From Parvibacter caecicola (GTDB taxonomy: Bacteria > Actinomycetota > Coriobacteriia > Coriobacteriales > Eggerthellaceae): a stretch of DNA of 64,000 bases. A model generated the notes under the pieces. That model searched no databases, had not been told where the DNA came from, and worked only from the letters and a program-made list of their open reading frames with translations. The stretch is taken from NCBI RefSeq assembly GCF_003725335.1, contig NZ_QIBY01000002.1, positions 222,564-286,563 of the forward strand. The letters are read 5' to 3'. The position numbers were made by a program, and so were the translations under genes. Shown here one piece after another: positions 40,746-49,792 of the stretch (positions are counted from its first letter, which is position 1; each line of letters opens with the position of its first letter).

Positions 40746-42350
40746 CTACTTCTTCAGGGCGCCGAAGAGACCGCGGATGAGTTGGCGGCTGGCTTCGCGC
40801 CCTATCTGGCCGATAACCGAGTTCACGGTTTTCGCCGCCTGCTCGGCCCGCTTCTGGGCGGCCTTGGCCTCCTGCTCGGCTGCCTTTTCCGCTGCCTTCG
40901 CCTGACGCTCGGCCTCCTTTACCGCCGCAGCGGCCACCGCCTTCGCTTCCTTCTCGGCGGCTTTCTGGGCCTTCGCCTCTTCTGCAGCCTTCTGCTCCTC
41001 GAACGCCGCCCGCTCAGCCTCCAGCGCGGCCCGCTCCTGGGCCAAGGCGTCGGCCTCTTCCGCTTGGGCCTTCTGACCGGCAATCAGTTCGTAGGCGCTC
41101 TCGCGATCAACCGCCGTGCCGTACTTCTCCATCAGCGGCGCCTGCGCCTGCACCACCTGCTGCAGCACCGCGGCATCGGCCGCCCCCATGCTGCACTCCG
41201 GCGTCACCACCAGCGCCCGCTCCACCACCGCCGGCTTGCCCTCTTCGTCCAGAAACGACACCAGCGCCTCGCCGGTGCCCAGCTCCAGCAGCGCTTGAGC
41301 GCTGTCGAACGCCGGGTTCTCCCGGAACGCCGCCGCAGCCGCCTTCACCGCCTTCTGCTCCGCCGGCGTGTAAGCGCGCAGCCCGTGCTGAATGCGGTTG
41401 GACAGTTGCGCCAACACCTCGTCAGGAATGTCGGAAGGCGACTGCGTGATGAAGTACAGCCCCACTCCCTTCGAGCGCACCAGCTTCACCACCTGCACAA
41501 TCTTGTCCTGCAGCTCCTTCGGGCAGCTGTCGAACAGCAGGTGCGCTTCATCAAAGAAGAACACGAACTTCGGCTTCTCCAAATCGCCCACCTCGGGAAG
41601 GGTTTCGTACAATTCGGAGAGCATCCACAGCAGGAACATGGCGTAAATCTGCGGGCTGGAAATGAGTCGCGCGGCGTTCAAGATGTTCACGTAGCCGGCG
41701 CCGGATTCATCGCAGGCCATCCAATCGCCCAGTTCAAGGTCCGGTTCGCCGAAGAACACGTCGCCCCCTTGATCCTCCACCGCAATGAGCGCCCGCAAAA
41801 TGGCAGCGATGGATTGGCTGGACATGCGGCCGTATTCCATCTCGTATTCCTTGGCGTGTTCGGCGGCGAAGTTCAGCATGGCCCGCAGGTCTTTGAGGTC
41901 GATGAGCAGCATTTCGTTGCTGTCGGCGATGCGGAACACGATGTTCAGCACCCCTTGTTGCACATCGGTGAGCCCCAGCAGTTGCCCCAACAGCGCCGGC
42001 CCCATGTCGGAAACGGTCACGCGCACCGGAATGCCCTGACCGCCCAGCATGTCCCACAGCCGCACCGGGCACGCGGCGGGCGTCCAGTTGGAAATACCCA
42101 TCGTGGCCATGCGCTCTTGCAGCTTCGGCGTGTCTTCGCCCGGCTGGGCCATGCCGGTCACGTCGCCCTTCACGTCCGCCAGAAAAACCGGCACCCCTGC
42201 CTGGGAAAAGCCTTCCGCAAGCGTTTTCAGGGTGACGGTTTTGCCGGTGCCGGTGGCGCCGGCCACCAGGCCGTGGCGATTGGCCTTGTCAAGCAGCAGG
42301 TAGCAGGGGTTTTCGCCCTTGGCGGCGAAGATGCGATCACCGTCCAACAT
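40746..42350 (-). CDS. HerA/YjgR-like ATPase (DUF853)
   Basis: 534 residues. Walker A is at 31-38 (GATGTGKT) and Walker B is FVFFFDEAHLLFDS. QSPSDIPDEVLAQLSNRIQHGLRAYTP fits the arginine-finger region of HerA-FtsK ATPases, and it closely follows the DUF853/YjgR group. The last 110 residues are an Ala/Glu/Lys-rich coiled coil. HerA relatives pump DNA, often with a nuclease; YjgR itself has no agreed role, and no nuclease gene lies beside this one. GAGGA precedes ATG 42350. Confidence 0.9.
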   Translation of the reverse strand: MLDGDRIFAAKGENPCYLLLDKANRHGLVAGATGTGKTVTLKTLAEGFSQAGVPVFLADVKGDVTGMAQPGEDTPKLQERMATMGISNWTPAACPVRLWDMLGGQGIPVRVTVSDMGPALLGQLLGLTDVQQGVLNIVFRIADSNEMLLIDLKDLRAMLNFAAEHAKEYEMEYGRMSSQSIAAILRALIAVEDQGGDVFFGEPDLELGDWMACDESGAGYVNILNAARLISSPQIYAMFLLWMLSELYETLPEVGDLEKPKFVFFFDEAHLLFDSCPKELQDKIVQVVKLVRSKGVGLYFITQSPSDIPDEVLAQLSNRIQHGLRAYTPAEQKAVKAAAAAFRENPAFDSAQALLELGTGEALVSFLDEEGKPAVVERALVVTPECSMGAADAAVLQQVVQAQAPLMEKYGTAVDRESAYELIAGQKAQAEEADALAQERAALEAERAAFEEQKAAEEAKAQKAAEKEAKAVAAAAVKEAERQAKAAEKAAEQEAKAAQKRAEQAAKTVNSVIGQIGREASRQLIRGLFGALKK

Positions 42351-42526
42351 GGAAGGTCCTCTCGGTTGAAGGGTGCCCAGCGCGGGGGCGTTTCCCTCAC
42401 TATAGGCAACCGCGCCCCACCCGCACCGTTTTGCACCCCATCCGTTGCCCGCGCCGACGCGCTGAGCCATTCGGATTGCCCCCTGCCTCCTTCCTTTCTA
42501 ACGTCTCACCAGGGGGTCGCCGTCGC

Positions 42527-42828
42527 AGGTCGAATTCGTAGGGCAGAGATTCTATCTCTGCCTAAACGGACCGCCCGTTTGGGGCAGCGGCTTCAGGCCG
42601 AGATAGAATCTCGGCCCTACGAAAATGGCCCGGCAGGACGAGCCCCGTCGCGGCCGTGCGGGGGAAGGGCGGGGGTGGTCCAACAAAGCGAGTTCCGCAC
42701 GACGGAAAAGCGCCAGTGGCGCTTTTCCCAAAGCAGGACTGTCTGAGCGACTTGGGCTGCCCCCGCCCTTCCCCCTGCCCCAGAAACGCGAAGGCAGAGA
42801 TAGAATCTCTGCCCTACGAATTCGACCT
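42527..42828. repeat. 302-bp nested palindromic element with perfect 37-bp inverted ends
   Basis: The ends 42527-42563 and 42792-42828 are exact 37-bp inverted copies that contain family A hairpins (copies 5 and 7). Inside lie a third, inverted family A copy (42596-42622, GGCCGAGAT stem), 15-bp arms GGGGAAGGGCGGGGG (42661-42675) and their complement (42760-42774), and a central perfect 11-bp hairpin (42704-42728). No coding frame is likely. No obvious target-site duplication flanks it. It resembles a miniature inverted-repeat element. Confidence 0.85.
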
Positions 42829-42906
42829 GAGAATATATTCTGCCCAACCGGCTCAGCTTCAAAACCTGACGTTACCCCGTCCCCTGTCATGGGTTCCTGT
42901 CATGGG

Positions 42907-45900
42907 TTAGGCGGCGCGGAAGCCGACGGGGTGGCGGCGGATTGCGCCCGGGGTGGGGGCGGTGGCGAAGTCGGCGGCCTCCAGGGTGGTGAGGGCCTCG
43001 TCGCTCAAGGCGTCCAGGCCCGCATCGCCCGCTGCCAGCCGTACCGCCTGGGCCACCAGGGCATCGTCCAGCAGGTTGCGCACGAACCGGGCATTGCCGA
43101 AGCCCTCTTCTCCGCCAGCCCCGCGCACCGCCCGCGCCACTGCCGCCTGCGCACCCGCCGTAAGCGCGAACCCACGCTGGCGCGCCATCAGCCGGGCGAT
43201 AGCGCACAGCTCCTCCGGCGAATAGTCGGGAAAATCCAGCCGGCAGCGCACCCGCGACTTGAAGCCGGGATTCATAGCCAGCAACTGCTCTATCTCGCGC
43301 GGGTATCCGGCCAGGATCACCACCACATCGTGGCGCAGCTTCTCCATCTGGTCGATGATGGCCGCCACCGCCTCGTCGCCGAAGCCGTTGTAGCCCTCGC
43401 ACAGGCTGTAGGCCTCGTCGATGAAGATCACCGACCCCTTCGCCTTGCGAAACAGCGCTTCCACCTTCGGCGCCGTGTGCCCCACCGCCTGCCCCACCAA
43501 ATCTTGGCGGCCGCACTCGAAGAAATCCCCTACCGACAGCACCCCCTCCTCTTTGAGGATGCGCCCCATCAGCCGCGCCACCTCCGTTTTGCCGGTGCCG
43601 GGGTTGCCGGCGAAGGCCATGTGCAGGGGCAGGAACGGCGCCGCCATGCCGCGATCGCGCCGCACCTTTTGGGCCCGCATGAAGTCAATCTGGCCATTCA
43701 CCAGGCGCTTCACCTCGGAAAGCCCAATCAGCTCCTCCAGCTGGCTGCGGGCGCTCGCTGGCCCCGCCACCGCGGGCGTCGCCTTCCCCAAAACGTCCTG
43801 CGGCTCCAGCGTTTGCAGCAGCTGCGACGTCCAACCCTCTGCCGGCCGCGCATTCGCCAGCCGCACTTGCTGCCGCCCGCAGGCATCCTCGAACAAGTTG
43901 CGCACGAACCGGGCGTTGCCCTCGTCGTCGCGCACGCCGCCCCGCGCCAGCACATCCCGCACCGCCTCCAGCGTGCGCGGCGGCACATCTATCCCCTTCG
44001 CGCGGGCCATGGACTGGAAAATTTGCAGCTTCTCTTCCGGCGAATAATCGGGAAAGTCCAGGTGAAAGCCTATGCGGGAGCGGAAGCCGGGGTTGCTGCG
44101 CAGAAGCGCCTCCATGTGGTCGCGATAGCCGGCCAGGATGACCACCACCTCGTCGCGATAGTTCTCCATCAGCGCGATGAGTCGGGCGATGGTGCCGTCG
44201 AAGCCCAGCAGCGCGTAGGCCTCGTCGATGAAAATCATCGAGCCCCGCGCCGCTTCGAACAGCTCGTCCAAGTCGATGCCGGGCAAATCGGTGCCGGCGC
44301 GGGCGATCAGCCGCCCTTCGGAAAGCACCCGCTGCTCCTTCAGGATGTCGGCGTAAATGCGGGCCACCTCGGTTTTACCGGTGCCCGGCGCCCCCGAAAA
44401 CACCATGTGGCGGTTGAACTCCACGCAAGGCAGCCCCTGCCGGGACAGCTCGGCGTTCATGGCGTCGCGGGCCAGCAAATCGCGCACCTGCTGCTTCACC
44501 GGCCCAAGCCCCACCAGCGCCTCCAGCCGCTCCAGCGCGCCGCCCTTTTTGCTCTGCTGGCGGCGTCGGAAGTCCTGCGCGATCGGCTCATAGGCGAGAA
44601 AGCCCTGGCGCGTCAGCTTCTCGCGGCGCCACTCCCAGAACACCTGGGACACATCGTCGAAAGAGCGGTCCTCGCAGCGCTGTTCCAACATCTCGCGCAG
44701 CCGCCGATCGGGGGCCAGGCCCTTCTCGCGCGCCAGGGCCTCCAACTGCGACCATACGGCCTCCGCGGAAGCGCCGCCGCGCGCGGCCGACGGGTTGCGC
44801 CGCAGTTCCACCAGCGGCACTTCCAGTTGGTTGGCGATGCGTTGGCGCAGGTCATCGCGGCCCGGCGGGATGCTCACGAACAGCTGCACGCCGTCTTCGC
44901 GCCCCTTCGCCAGTTCCAGCAGCCGCGTCAGCACCTTGTAGCAACGGGGCTCGAAGCCGTCCCGCCCGTCGAAGGCGCCATAGCGCACCACCAAGCTGTT
45001 GCCCGCCAGCGTTTCCATGAAGCCCTCGTTCAGGCATTCGCAAAACCAACGAAACGACCGCTGCGACGAGCTGTTCCAACTCATGCGATCCAAATCCATG
45101 AACAGCACGGTGGTGCTGGGCAGCCGACCGCAGCGGTTCAGCGCCTGCACCAGCACGTCCGTCGCCGCCCGGGACTCTCTCTGGCCCGCGGCTTCCACCA
45201 GATAAAACGCCGGCGTGAACAACGGGCTGGGGGCCACGCCTTCGCCTTCGCCCAGCGCCACTGCCGGCGCAAACGCGCCGGCCACACCTCCGGGCACGTC
45301 GCGGCTCGCCCCTACCCCAACCGCAACGGTCTCCGCAGATGCGCAGGCAAGCGCTCCGCCAACGCCACGCCCGCCAGCCGGGGCCGCCGCCACGCCGCAG
45401 AACGCCTCGCTGCCAGCCAACGCGCCGGCCGCCACGCTGCGCGATTCCTCAATGCGCTGCAGCTCTTCGCACAGCGCATTGGAGCAGCGGGCCTTCCGGG
45501 CCAACTCCATCTCGCTGGCAAATCCCAACGACGCCTCCAGCCGCTCCTCTTCCACAAAGTCGGGCTCCTGCCGCACCTCGAAATACTCCTTGGCGCACAG
45601 CAGCCGCGAAATCTCCGCAACGCGCCGCGTGGACACCCCCGTGAAGGTGCCGAAACAGCTGGCAAACGACTCCTCCCGGATGCCCGTGCACTCTATCTGC
45701 CCCGGCACGTCCCACTCGACGCACAAATCCAGCAGCGTCTCCTTCAGCGCGGCCTCGTCCACCACGCCCAGGCGGGTGGCCACCTGCAGCCGAAAGGGCC
45801 AGCGTTCATCGCGGTTATAGGAACCAAACGATTCATCAGGCGAAACATAGGTATGGCCATCCAGCACCTTCGCCGGAAAATGGCTCACGCGGTCCCATGG

Positions 45901-45948
45901 AAACCGACGCCCCTCGTCGGTGGTGAAGTTCACCGTGAAATATCTCAT
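42907..45948 (-). CDS. Tandem CbxX/CfxQ-type AAA+ ATPase
   Basis: 1013 residues. Two complete AAA+ modules of the CbxX/SpoVK kind follow a unique N-terminal half. Module 1 has GAPGTGKTE near 518 and MIFIDEAYALLG. Module 2 has GNPGTGKTE near 779 and VIFIDEAYSLCEG. Both have the ELxALVGLxxVK or ELIGLSEVKR entry helix, and both end in GNARFVRNL, the sensor-2 region. The first 450 residues have no recognised domain and include an Ala/Gly/Val-rich linker (about 170-245). Single-module relatives act as Rubisco activases, type VII secretion EccA or unfoldases; the function here is unknown. AGGAGG precedes ATG 45948. Confidence 0.88.
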   Translation of the reverse strand: MRYFTVNFTTDEGRRFPWDRVSHFPAKVLDGHTYVSPDESFGSYNRDERWPFRLQVATRLGVVDEAALKETLLDLCVEWDVPGQIECTGIREESFASCFGTFTGVSTRRVAEISRLLCAKEYFEVRQEPDFVEEERLEASLGFASEMELARKARCSNALCEELQRIEESRSVAAGALAGSEAFCGVAAAPAGGRGVGGALACASAETVAVGVGASRDVPGGVAGAFAPAVALGEGEGVAPSPLFTPAFYLVEAAGQRESRAATDVLVQALNRCGRLPSTTVLFMDLDRMSWNSSSQRSFRWFCECLNEGFMETLAGNSLVVRYGAFDGRDGFEPRCYKVLTRLLELAKGREDGVQLFVSIPPGRDDLRQRIANQLEVPLVELRRNPSAARGGASAEAVWSQLEALAREKGLAPDRRLREMLEQRCEDRSFDDVSQVFWEWRREKLTRQGFLAYEPIAQDFRRRQQSKKGGALERLEALVGLGPVKQQVRDLLARDAMNAELSRQGLPCVEFNRHMVFSGAPGTGKTEVARIYADILKEQRVLSEGRLIARAGTDLPGIDLDELFEAARGSMIFIDEAYALLGFDGTIARLIALMENYRDEVVVILAGYRDHMEALLRSNPGFRSRIGFHLDFPDYSPEEKLQIFQSMARAKGIDVPPRTLEAVRDVLARGGVRDDEGNARFVRNLFEDACGRQQVRLANARPAEGWTSQLLQTLEPQDVLGKATPAVAGPASARSQLEELIGLSEVKRLVNGQIDFMRAQKVRRDRGMAAPFLPLHMAFAGNPGTGKTEVARLMGRILKEEGVLSVGDFFECGRQDLVGQAVGHTAPKVEALFRKAKGSVIFIDEAYSLCEGYNGFGDEAVAAIIDQMEKLRHDVVVILAGYPREIEQLLAMNPGFKSRVRCRLDFPDYSPEELCAIARLMARQRGFALTAGAQAAVARAVRGAGGEEGFGNARFVRNLLDDALVAQAVRLAAGDAGLDALSDEALTTLEAADFATAPTPGAIRRHPVGFRAA

Positions 45949-46073
45949 GCTATTTCCTCCTGTCTCTGCCCAGGCCCCGCTGCCGAATCGGGCAGCAACG
46001 GCCTGCCCCTTGTCTCCAAGGGGAATGGTCCTGCTGATGAAGATGGGGGTGGGGACCGACGCCCGCCGCCGCG

Positions 46074-46748
46074 CTAGGTGCGGAAGGGCTCCACCAGCTG
46101 CTCAAAGAAGCGGCCTTCGGCCTCGCTCCAGCTGAAGGTGCTGTAGGCGCCGCGTTCCTCGTCGAACTTCAGCACCGGCACCACATGGGAAAACTCGCTG
46201 GAACCGTCAAGAAAATAGTGGCTTTGGCCATCCCAGAACACCTCATGGAATGTCGGATCGTTTGCCAAGTACTCGCTGGCGGTGCCCACATGGCCCGCGA
46301 TGATATCCTTCTCAAAAGAGCCCTGCGTAGGAGGGAATTTCCCGGTGAAGATGCTCTCCTCGGTGCCGTAGCGCCACAAGTCGCCCGCTTCTTCATCGAT
46401 GCCGGCGTGCACGAAAATCTGCCGCTCGGTTTCGTAAAAACGGGGAAGCGCGGAAATCCACTGGAAAATGCGGCGCGCCCCTTCGTCTTGGGCCGCCGCC
46501 CCTTGGATGCGCAGCGCCTGGGCGTAGAACTCGTCCACGTTGCCCAAAAGGCAAATCACCTGGCCCGGATAACGGCGCTGGAGGTCCATCACCAAATAAT
46601 ATATCTCCGGCTTCTGGAACTGATGGTCGATGAAGTCGCCCAGAAGCAGCAGCCGGGCCTCGGGCTGCGCCAGGTCCACCGCTTCGAGCGCCTTCAGGAA
46701 GGCGTCGATTTCGCCATGGATATCGCTCATCGCATAGATGCAGGCCAT
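46074..46748 (-). CDS. Calcineurin-like metallophosphoesterase
   Basis: 224 residues. Metal-site motifs are SDIHGEID, LLLGDFIDH, FVHAG and IAGHVG. The motif that normally reads GNHE or GNHD is GNVDE here, so the histidine that protonates the leaving group is missing. Relatives are Ser/Thr protein phosphatases and diadenosine tetraphosphatases of the PrpA/ApaH kind. It lies 125 bp upstream of the tandem AAA+ gene on the same strand, so the two may be co-transcribed. Confidence 0.85.
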   Translation of the reverse strand: MACIYAMSDIHGEIDAFLKALEAVDLAQPEARLLLLGDFIDHQFQKPEIYYLVMDLQRRYPGQVICLLGNVDEFYAQALRIQGAAAQDEGARRIFQWISALPRFYETERQIFVHAGIDEEAGDLWRYGTEESIFTGKFPPTQGSFEKDIIAGHVGTASEYLANDPTFHEVFWDGQSHYFLDGSSEFSHVVPVLKFDEERGAYSTFSWSEAEGRFFEQLVEPFRT

Positions 46749-46806
46749 AGTCGGTCCTCCTTGCCGTTTCTCGCGGGGCTCGTAAAATGTTTGCCGGACG
46801 CCGCGA

Positions 46807-48162
46807 CTATTCGCCAGCTTCCGTCCAATCGATATCGGTCGATGCCAGGTAATCCATGAAGGCGGGGCTGCCGGCCGCTTCCGCCAGCACGCGCGCCCGA
46901 CGGCCCATCAGCAGCAGCGCCGTGTTCACCAGCTGCAACGTTTCAGCGCCATCGCGGGGCATCGCCGCTTGCGCCGGCGCCGGCGCAAGCCCCTGGGGCC
47001 GCGGGAACAAGGGCACCACCCCGTAGGCCTCGTCCACAAAACTGCCCAGAAGGTAGTTCTGCCGGGCAAACGCCTGCCAACCAGCCTCCCCTTCGCCGAA
47101 CCGGGCGAAGTAGCTGCGGCACTCTTCCAGCTGCTGCCGCAGCGGGCCGTCCACGGCGCCTGCGGCCACGTACCCCAGGCGCACCGCTTCCAAGAACACA
47201 TCGGGAAAGCCCCTCACCTGAGCGCTCTTCCCCTTGAAGTCCCCCAGCGCAGCGGGCAGGGGCAGGTAGTTGGCCAAACAGCGGTAACGGCGCTGATATT
47301 CGCGCACCAACACGGGCGACACCTCCACCAACCACCGTCGCTGGGCCAGCCACTGCTCGGGGCTTTCTTCGCCCGCCGGCAGAACTCCGGCAAGGCTGTC
47401 CCCCGCCGCCACGCCGCCGAATACCGGCGCGAACGGGGCCAGGCAAAACCCTCGGGGCAGGTTGTCGCGCCGCGCCGGATAGCCGTAGTTCAGCCCCCTG
47501 CGCGGCCCATCCGCCAGCGCCTGGCGCACCGGCGCCCACAGTTCGGGCCAAAAGCAGTTGTAGAAGCCAGCGCCGTCGCGGCGGTCGAACGCCGGGAAGG
47601 CCATGGCGGGGTCGTTCGCGAACAGCGGTTCGTCGGGGGTGCAAAGCGTCGAATCCACCCAGCCGTTGGAGGCCAGGTACACATCGGCGCCCCCCAGCAC
47701 CGCCGGCGCCTCGAAGCCCAGCGCGTTTGCCCGCGCCACCGCCATCAGCCGCTGCGCCTGGGCTGCATCCAGTGGCGCTTCCTGCGCTTGCAGCGGCAGC
47801 GCCCCCTGCTCCTTCAGCCCATAAGCGGCAAACAGCAGGCGCATCACCAGGGGCAGCAGCGGATTCTGTTTGCGAAGAGCCGCCCCCATGGCCGCTTTCG
47901 CACTGGCCACCGCCGCTTCCGTTTGGCGGGAAACGATGAAGGTGGTCTGCCGCGTGCCGCCCGCTGTGGCTTGGGCGGCCGTGGCGGATTCCTCCACTGC
48001 CTTCCAATCGATGGAGGGCAGGTCGGCCGCAAGCGCTTCCGTCACATGATCCAGCACGCTGCCGAAGGGCATTTTCTTGCCCGCCTGTCGCCCCATCTCC
48101 TCCCGCAGCGAATCCATCGCCTGCTGCGTTTGCGGGTCCAGCCGCACCATGAGCCGCGCCAT
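46807..48162 (-). CDS. Unknown protein with a ribbon-helix-helix-like N-terminus
   Basis: 451 residues. The N-terminus MARLMVRLDPQTQQAMDSLREEMG looks like a ribbon-helix-helix start, and a similar strand-helix pattern returns at about 73 (TTFIVSRQTEAAVASAKAAMG). The rest has no known motif but is rich in Trp, Tyr and Phe (FYNCFWPELWAPVRQAL, NYGYPARRDNLPRGF), which suggests a real globular domain. AAGGGGGG precedes ATG 48162. A good promoter lies 120-145 bp upstream. It is 58 bp ahead of the phosphoesterase gene on the same strand. No function can be offered. Confidence 0.65.
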   Translation of the reverse strand: MARLMVRLDPQTQQAMDSLREEMGRQAGKKMPFGSVLDHVTEALAADLPSIDWKAVEESATAAQATAGGTRQTTFIVSRQTEAAVASAKAAMGAALRKQNPLLPLVMRLLFAAYGLKEQGALPLQAQEAPLDAAQAQRLMAVARANALGFEAPAVLGGADVYLASNGWVDSTLCTPDEPLFANDPAMAFPAFDRRDGAGFYNCFWPELWAPVRQALADGPRRGLNYGYPARRDNLPRGFCLAPFAPVFGGVAAGDSLAGVLPAGEESPEQWLAQRRWLVEVSPVLVREYQRRYRCLANYLPLPAALGDFKGKSAQVRGFPDVFLEAVRLGYVAAGAVDGPLRQQLEECRSYFARFGEGEAGWQAFARQNYLLGSFVDEAYGVVPLFPRPQGLAPAPAQAAMPRDGAETLQLVNTALLLMGRRARVLAEAAGSPAFMDYLASTDIDWTEAGE

Positions 48163-48278
48163 AGCCACCCCCCTTCCGCTGCCGCACGCCCGAACAACCT
48201 TTGCTGTCGCGGCCAAAACCGTTGCCAGCGCACCTGCCAGCAGCTGCCGCGACGGTCAAATACCTCTTGCTAAGGCTA

Positions 48279-48306
48279 AATATACATCAAAAAAATCAGC
48301 AGTCAA
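48279..48306 (-). promoter_or_regulatory. Promoter of the unknown 451-residue protein gene
   Basis: On the minus strand, TTGACT (48301-48306), a 16-bp spacer and TATATT (48279-48284), in a short AT-rich island. Confidence 0.72.
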
Positions 48307-48308
48307 TC

Positions 48309-48335
48309 AAAATGCTGAATTTTTTTCAGCATTTT
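48309..48335 (-). terminator. Terminator of the WalJ-like gene
   Basis: AAAATGCTGAA, a loop of five, then TTCAGCATTTT forms an AT-rich 11-bp stem with T at its end, 53 bp beyond the stop codon. It ends three bases before the next promoter. Confidence 0.7.
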
Positions 48336-48387
48336 TAAAATCATACGCCACCACGGCGCGGAGAGCCTTTCGGTTGCACCGACGCCG

Positions 48388-49188
48388 TTACAGCGAAACC
48401 AGTTGCTGCTGCAGGGCCACGGAGAGCTGGGCCGAATGGCCGGCATCCGCCAGCACCTGCCCCAGCGTGCGGCGCGGAATGACGTAGGTGTTGCTCTCTT
48501 GGGAAACATGCATGGCCACCACCGCCTCAAGCCCCGGATGCAGCAGCGCCGCAAGCTCATCGGCCGCCTGACTGTTGGAAAGGTGCCCCTCATCGGAGGC
48601 AATGCGCTGCTGCAGGTAATAGGGATAGCCGCATGTTTTCAGCATCGACGGGCAGTGGTTCGACTCCAGCGCCAGCAGCCGCACCCCCGAAAGCGCCTCG
48701 TGGGCCGCCGCCGACACGCAGCCGCTATCGGTGAGGTACCCCAGCGCCTCCCCTTCGCATTCCACCCGAAAACCGAAGGAAACCGCCGCGTCGTGGCTGG
48801 TGGCGAAGGGGTGCACCTGCATCCCCGCCAGCCCCAACACATCCCCCGCCGCCAAGGGCCGCAGCTCAGCCAGGCCGTCATCGCGCACCTGCTGCAAAGG
48901 GCCGCTCTCCCGCACCGTTTCCGGATGAGCGTACAGCGGCACCCGCACTCCTTCCTTCGCTAGGCTCCGCAGCACCACCCCCAGGCACTTGGTGTGGTCG
49001 GAATGGGCGTGGGTAACAAGCACGCCCCGCAGCCGCCGCACATCGAAGCCGGCTTCGGCGGCGCGGGCCAGAAAGTCGCGCTTGCACAGGCCGCAGTCGA
49101 TCAGCAGCCCCTCCCCCGTGGCAGCATTTTCCACAATGGCGGCATTGCCCTTGCTGCCGCTGGCCAGCACATGCAACTTCAAGCACAC
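48388..49188 (-). CDS. Metallo-beta-lactamase-fold hydrolase, WalJ/YycJ-like
   Basis: 266 residues. The metal motif THAHSDHTK is intact. The opening LASGSKGNAA and later LESNHCPSML are those of the YycJ/WalJ group, which are probable nucleases tied to cell-wall and DNA-repair control in Firmicutes. GTG at 49188 has GAGGAGG nine bases upstream and gives a start VCLKLHV; the ORF to 49536 is unsupported. No walRK genes are near, so the link to that regulon is not supported here. Confidence 0.88.
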   Translation of the reverse strand: MCLKLHVLASGSKGNAAIVENAATGEGLLIDCGLCKRDFLARAAEAGFDVRRLRGVLVTHAHSDHTKCLGVVLRSLAKEGVRVPLYAHPETVRESGPLQQVRDDGLAELRPLAAGDVLGLAGMQVHPFATSHDAAVSFGFRVECEGEALGYLTDSGCVSAAAHEALSGVRLLALESNHCPSMLKTCGYPYYLQQRIASDEGHLSNSQAADELAALLHPGLEAVVAMHVSQESNTYVIPRRTLGQVLADAGHSAQLSVALQQQLVSL

Positions 49189-49354
49189 CGGCGCCCACCT
49201 CCTCAAAAAACGTGCTAGCCATGGTAACAGTTCACCCCTGCAAAACCGTGGAGTGTTCGTGGAAGATAAAGCCCCCACAGCATTGCGGCTACAATTAAAG
49301 GCGAAACCTGCCGCCGGCACGCGCCGGCACCCACAACGAAAGGCACCGCCTCCC

Positions 49355-49783
49355 ATGGGCAACTTCCTAAACAACTTGGGCCAGAAAATGGCCGCTTTCA
49401 TGATGGGCCGCAACGGCGTGGACGCCCTGGCCCAGTGGTCCATCGGCGCCGGCATCGTGTGCATGCTGGTGGATTTCCTGATAGGCCCGCTCACGGGGCT
49501 GCCCGTTTTCTCGTGGCTCAGCCTGGCCTTTCTCATTTACGCATGCTTCCGCATGTACTCGAAAAACATCGCCTCCCGCGCGCTGGAAAATGCCCGTTTC
49601 CAAGCGTTCATCCGCAGCCCCCAAGCGAAGATGCGCCGCCTGAGCGCCCGTATCAAGAACCGCAAAACCACCAAGTACTTCAAATGCGCCCAGTGTGGCC
49701 AGTCGCTGTCGGTACCGAAAGACAAAGGCACCCTGCAGGTTACCTGCCCCAAATGCGGCGCCAAAACCAAGATCAAGTCGTAA
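49355..49783 (+). CDS. Membrane protein with a C-terminal zinc ribbon
   Basis: 142 residues. Two hydrophobic segments (about 27-70) precede a basic linker and a CxxC...CxxC zinc ribbon (CAQCGQSL, then CPKCGAK). The ribbon should lie in the cytoplasm and may bind RNA, DNA or protein. It is the first gene of a three-gene operon with the DUF5685 and J-domain proteins. The ribosome-binding site is weak (GAAAGG, 12 bases upstream). Confidence 0.75.
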   Translation: MGNFLNNLGQKMAAFMMGRNGVDALAQWSIGAGIVCMLVDFLIGPLTGLPVFSWLSLAFLIYACFRMYSKNIASRALENARFQAFIRSPQAKMRRLSARIKNRKTTKYFKCAQCGQSLSVPKDKGTLQVTCPKCGAKTKIKS

Positions 49784-49792
49784 GGTGCGCCC

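Noticed and set aside
42625..46077. 1150-codon plus-strand open frame
   Set aside because: It is antisense to the tandem AAA+ gene, which has clear Walker motifs and a good start.
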